DNA from: Gemmatimonadota bacterium
GTDB lineage: Bacteria > Gemmatimonadota > Gemmatimonadetes > Gemmatimonadales > Gemmatimonadaceae
Reading direction: 5' to 3'
NCBI GenBank assembly: GCA_003131365.1
Contig: PKVB01000165.1
Location: 32,785 to 65,208, forward strand
Length of the DNA: 32,424 nt
Shown here in pieces: positions 31,709 to 32,424 of the stretch. Positions within the stretch are counted from its first letter, which is position 1. The number at the start of each line of letters is the position of its first letter. Made by a program: the position numbers and the translations under genes. The notes under the pieces were generated by a model. That model saw only the letters and a program-made list of their open reading frames with translations, made no database searches and had not been told where the DNA came from.

Positions 31709-32424
31709 GCCCGACTTCGGAAGTTACGATCGGCGGGCTGGTAGGCACGCGCTGGAAGCCGGCGCTCTCGGTCGAGGTCACGGATGGCATCGCGATCATA
31801 ACGTTCGATCTCCCGAACGAGTCGGTCAACAAGCTGAACCGCGCGGTCAAGGACGAGTTCGTCGCGCTTGTGAGCAGGCTGGAGCGCGACACCACCGTCA
31901 CGGCCGCGGTGTTCGTGAGCGGCAAGCCCGACGTGTGGATTGCGGGCGCCGACATCGAGGAGTTTGTGCAGCTGAAGACCGCTACGGACGCCGAGCGGCT
32001 GAGCAGGGACGGTCAGATGCTGCTCGATTCGATTGAACACCTTCGAGTGCCGATAATCGCCGCGATACATGGCGCGTGTCTGGGCGGAGGACTCGAGACC
32101 GCGCTCACCTGCCACTATCGCATTGCGACCGATCATGCAAAGACCATCCTCGGTCTTCCCGAAGTTCAGCTGGGGCTGATTCCCGGCGCGGGCGGAACGC
32201 AGCGGCTGCCGCGCAGAATCGGACTCACGAACGCGCTGGACATGATTCTCACCGGCAAGCAGGTCCGCGCCAAGAAAGCGCTCGACTTGGGGCTGATCGA
32301 TGAGCTCGTGCACCCGTCCATACTGCGCAGCGTCGCGATCCAGCGGGCACGTGAGGTCGCGGAGGGAAGAAAGAAGAGCGAGCGGCACACCGGAGGAATA
32401 AAGGGCCTGCTCATCGATGGGAAG
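31705..32424 (+). CDS. fadJ: Fatty oxidation complex alpha subunit FadJ (partial, N-terminal crotonase domain)
   Basis: The 3' end is beyond the window; 240 codons are visible. They form the enoyl-CoA hydratase/isomerase domain of the multifunctional alpha subunit: WIAGADIEEF (oxyanion hole), HGACLGGGLETAL, then LPEVQLGLIPGAGGTQRLPR with the catalytic Glu residues. The 3-hydroxyacyl-CoA dehydrogenase part should follow outside the window. The start ATG 31705 overlaps the fadI stop as ATGA, and the gene order thiolase-alpha subunit is that of the fadIJ operon. Confidence 0.92.
   Translation, partial: MSPTSEVTIGGLVGTRWKPALSVEVTDGIAIITFDLPNESVNKLNRAVKDEFVALVSRLERDTTVTAAVFVSGKPDVWIAGADIEEFVQLKTATDAERLSRDGQMLLDSIEHLRVPIIAAIHGACLGGGLETALTCHYRIATDHAKTILGLPEVQLGLIPGAGGTQRLPRRIGLTNALDMILTGKQVRAKKALDLGLIDELVHPSILRSVAIQRAREVAEGRKKSERHTGGIKGLLIDGK

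Noticed and set aside
31279..32388. Minus-strand open frame of 369 codons
   Set aside because: It is antisense to fadI and fadJ, both of which are clear; high GC explains the long frame.

Overview
The window is a gene-dense, high-GC stretch of a bacterial chromosome. I would place it in Gemmatimonadota or a related soil phylum, with moderate confidence. This rests on the GC content, frequent TTG and GTG starts, many stop/start overlaps, and the mix of DUF305, DUF4142, LVIVD-repeat, cupredoxin, ECF sigma and PDZ genes. There is no rRNA, tRNA, CRISPR array, transposase or prophage gene, and no gene-free stretch above 300 bases. Both edges cut a gene: a membrane methyltransferase-like protein on the left and fadJ on the right.

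Layout, left to right. 1-4613: a thioesterase overlapping the membrane protein; ribonuclease D; a SufT/MIP18-type Fe-S assembly factor followed by a TonB-C-like lipoprotein; a serine hydrolase with a Lys/Ser tail and a strong terminator. 4781-6854: ECF sigma factor, membrane anti-sigma candidate and exported PDZ protein in one operon. 6859-10517: a thioredoxin-reductase-like flavoprotein divergent from a larC-larE-larB operon for the nickel-pincer cofactor, without larA. 10685-13268: DoxX and a DHA2 drug exporter fused to a winged helix. 13277-13472: a 196-bp imperfect palindrome between convergent genes. 13489-17339: LVIVD and DUF305 exported proteins, then queG coupled to a small conserved protein. 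17366-19080: YfcE phosphodiesterase, Sfp-like transferase, cupredoxin lipoprotein. 19087-22945: a phosphodiesterase/phosphatase divergent from a LOG protein plus deoxyhypusine-synthase-like pair, with a 34-bp-period repeat in the leader. 23125-24144: greA and a second cupredoxin lipoprotein. 24156-27532: a Cys-rich winged-helix regulator divergent from DUF4142, a Rieske/FAD reductase and a broken folE. 27545-32424: glpD, ada, fadI and partial fadJ.

Connections. Several genes concern redox and metals: two amicyanin-type copper proteins, DUF305, DUF4142, the Rieske reductase, the Fe-S assembly factor, a three-cysteine LarE and a regulator with a candidate Fe-S site. The regulator and the DUF4142/Rieske operon share a perfect 9-bp inverted repeat that contains a -35-like TTGACT facing each way. 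The clearest damaged gene is folE, whose catalytic core is missing.
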